This document shows positions 20,199 through 21,878 of a stretch of 21,878 nucleotides of DNA, piece by piece. Under the pieces are notes generated by a model. That model saw only the letters and a list, made by a program, of their open reading frames with translations, ran no database searches and was not told the origin of the DNA. The position numbers were made by a program, and so were the translations under genes. This DNA comes from Paramacrobiotus richtersi (taxonomy: Eukaryota > Tardigrada > Eutardigrada > Parachela > Macrobiotidae). Numbering within the stretch: the first letter of the stretch is position 1; each line of letters starts with the position of its first letter. The DNA lies in the NCBI GenBank assembly GCA_034698045.1, contig JAQGAU010001036.1, positions 1 to 21,878 of the forward strand, in the 5' to 3' direction.

Positions 20199-20220
20199 AT
20201 GGATAATTTGGTTTATCCAT
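20199..20220. repeat. Short hairpin
   Basis: ATGGATAA and TTATCCAT form a perfect 8-bp stem with a 6-nt loop (TTTGGT). Confidence 0.7.
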
Positions 20221-20249
20221 TTCGCTGCTGAGCTTTGCAGTACTTAACT

Positions 20250-20289
20250 GACAGTGTACAGAGTTATTCAGACAGTGTACAGAGTTATT
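20250..20289 (+). repeat. Tandem repeat of 21-bp period
   Basis: The 19-mer GACAGTGTACAGAGTTATT occurs at 20250-20268 and again at 20271-20289. The string TTGGGTAACT also occurs on both sides of this area (near 20185 and 20288), which suggests a local duplication. Confidence 0.85.
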
Positions 20290-20591
20290 GGGTAACTATG
20301 ATTCACGAGACCTGTTGACCCCAGAAAGACGAACAAGCGGAACGTCACCGGTGATTTGTGCCCTACCTCCACTGATAGCGCATTCTAGAACGCTCCAGAT
20401 GTTATATTATCTTTCTCAGAGGAAATACGATTGGAAATGACATCACCAAGGATCGACAACCCCAGCACGACGACACAGATATTTAAGCGTACCTTTTCGA
20501 ATTCAGTTGTAGGTTGTTTCCGGAATCAGATATCAAGTTTTAAAACAGTTTTTCATTATACCGCAGCTACTTTACTCTCTGTGCACATAAA

Positions 20592-21619
20592 ATGGCTGCA
20601 AAGATTCGCAACGCTATTATTTTTGTGGGTAAAACCGGTGGCGGGAAAAGTTTTATTTGCAACAAACTATTCGAATTGTGCGGCAGTTCAACACGGTTCC
20701 AGTCGAGCTCCAATGCCAAGTCCGTGACGCAAGTTCTACAGTCCGGCGAAGCAACGTACAATGGGAAAACCTACACTATCCTGGATTCACCGGGATTCTT
20801 TGATACCAACGGAGTATCAAACGATGGTGAAAACACCTGTAAACTGGTTAAAGCCATTGAGAGCTGTGAAGAGATTTACGCCCTGGTGTTCGTGTTCACG
20901 GACCGGTTTGACGAGCCGCAACAGTTTTGGTATGAACGGATGTGTGGCATTCTCACCGAACACAATGCCGGTTATATTATCCTTTTGCAAAATAAGCAGG
21001 ATAACTTTTCACACAAGGGTCACATTCGGAATTCACTGGAGATTGAACAGCTTCTTGGAGGACAGAAGACACGCGAGTACATCTGGCTGGAGGCCAAGCC
21101 CCCAGCGGGGCAGATCGCCCAACTGATGCAAACTCTTGTAAAAAACGTTCCATTCAAATTGGAGAATCTTGTGGTTCCGGATGTCTGCCATGAGAAAGAG
21201 GAGACGGGTCCAGCCTACGAAGAAGAAGTGGCCAGGACAGAGACAGACGAAGGTCACATGGTGGACAAGGTCAAAGACACAAGTCATTACGAAACCCGGG
21301 AGAAATGGAACCGTGATACGTTGCAAGGACTTTTAGGGACCAGACTCCCTGGAGCAAAGGTAGTTAGGCTCAGCAATCGATTATTTCCGCAGCAATAAAA
21401 AAATGATGTACGTGACCTATTCTCATGATTCGCATCCACTATTTGCAGATATCGGTACAAGTCTGGGTTCCTGGTCAAACAGTGGAAAAAATATGGGTAC
21501 CAAAAATGGTCGTTCGGAGAACAATCAACACGTTCCACAAAGTCTACAAAGTCCGCTTTGATGGTACCAAGGATTTTCATCATAAAGTTGAGCTGGCAAG
21601 CCGTGAAGTAGTCTCGTGA
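20592..21619 (+). CDS. AIG1/GIMAP-type GTPase
   Basis: A small TRAFAC-class GTP-binding protein; members often act at membranes in survival or immune responses. Exon 1 is 20592-21359 and exon 2 is 21449-21619, joined in phase (AAG/GTAGTT and TTGCAG), giving 312 residues. Motifs: P-loop GKTGGGKS at 13-20, switch-I Thr in SVTQ (44-47), DSPGFFD at 65-71, and NKQD at 134-137. The last is a classical NKxD guanine-specificity motif, whereas vertebrate GIMAPs usually have a variant such as RKDD. After the G domain comes an acidic, Glu-rich stretch (about 204-230), then a basic tail encoded partly by exon 2 with WVP repeated. No membrane helix. If the intron is retained the frame stops at 21396-21398 after 268 residues, at an AATAAA. 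The start has a good context (AAAATGG). Family assignment is firm, subfamily is not. Confidence 0.88.
21394..21399 (+). terminator. Intronic AATAAA overlapping the stop of the unspliced GTPase form
   Basis: AATAAA overlaps the TAA stop reached if the GTPase intron is not removed. It is followed by more A residues. Use of this site would give a shorter isoform that lacks the exon 2 tail. Confidence 0.35.
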
Positions 21620-21745
21620 TATGTTAGGGACATATCACGTACGGCTGTTGCACAGCAAGAAACGTCGATCCAGCCAGCCCTTTATCTTTTCTTATGATAC
21701 TGTAGCGATAGAGGGATTCTTATTGGTAACAACTCATCCGTAAAC

Positions 21746-21878
21746 ATGATGACCAATCCTTTTCATCTGACCATGTTAATGCATCTAGAATCTGAGATGA
21801 ATCTGGAAGATCTGAAAGTAGAATTTAGTCTTGGCGATCTTGCTTCTTGTACGCTTGCTAATAAAACGTGCGTCCTGC
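21746..21878 (+). CDS. Open frame running off the window end, doubtful
   Basis: An ATG-ATG start opens 44 codons with no stop before the window ends; the predicted start MMTNPFHLTMLMHLESEM is mixed acidic and hydrophobic. There is an in-frame stop upstream at 21695. An AATAAA inside it (21860-21865) suggests the stretch may instead be the 3' UTR of the GTPase gene. No family recognised. Confidence 0.2.
   Translation, partial: MMTNPFHLTMLMHLESEMNLEDLKVEFSLGDLASCTLANKTCVL

Larger units (their letters stand above)
18311..20591. other. Long intergenic region, mostly featureless
   Basis: Upstream of both the glycosyltransferase (-) and the AIG1 GTPase (+). I see several short repeats or palindromes (19270-19289, 19535-19550, 20199-20220, 20250-20289), a small GC-rich hairpin at 18983-18998 and a possible cysteine-containing exon (19568-19644, -), each entered or discussed separately. 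No gene with recognisable domains. Confidence 0.5.

Overview
The window looks like nuclear DNA from a small-genome invertebrate animal. Genes are split by GT-AG introns, mostly 51-250 bp with a few of 340-575 bp. The recognisable genes are animal ones: a receptor guanylate cyclase, an MPDU1 orthologue, an amidated-peptide precursor and a gustatory-receptor-like membrane protein. Base composition is moderate and genes sit on both strands. A tardigrade is my best guess (inference, roughly 50%); nothing in the sequence proves it.

Layout. 31-5143 (+) holds most of a single-pass receptor guanylate cyclase in 17 exons, from mid extracellular domain to stop; its 5' end lies outside the window. 6973-7362 (-) is a small secreted or membrane-anchored protein with a possible amidation site. 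9207-9575 (+) is a ten-cysteine secreted protein. 10165-11472 (-) is MPDU1, an ER PQ-loop protein, resolved into five exons. 12620-12958 (+) is a secreted precursor ending in two tandem RF-Gly peptides. 14237-15686 (-) is a multi-pass protein resembling the gustatory receptor (7tm_7) family. 16952-18310 (-) is an uninterrupted UDP-glycosyltransferase of the plant type, with a 44-residue PSPG box, no signal peptide and no membrane anchor. 20592-21619 (+) is an AIG1/GIMAP-type GTPase with two exons and a possible alternative end inside its intron.

There is no operon-like arrangement and no evidence that these genes share one pathway. Several do fit cell signalling and sensing: receptor cyclase, peptide precursor and chemoreceptor-like protein. 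The most unusual genes are the plant-type glycosyltransferase and the AIG1 GTPase. Both families are patchily distributed in animals, so horizontal acquisition or differential loss should be tested. The intergenic DNA is rich in perfect or near-perfect palindromes, notably a 46-nt one in a cyclase intron and a cluster of three at 15.9-16.0 kb beside a 31-C tract. I saw no rRNA, convincing tRNA, CRISPR array or recognisable transposase.
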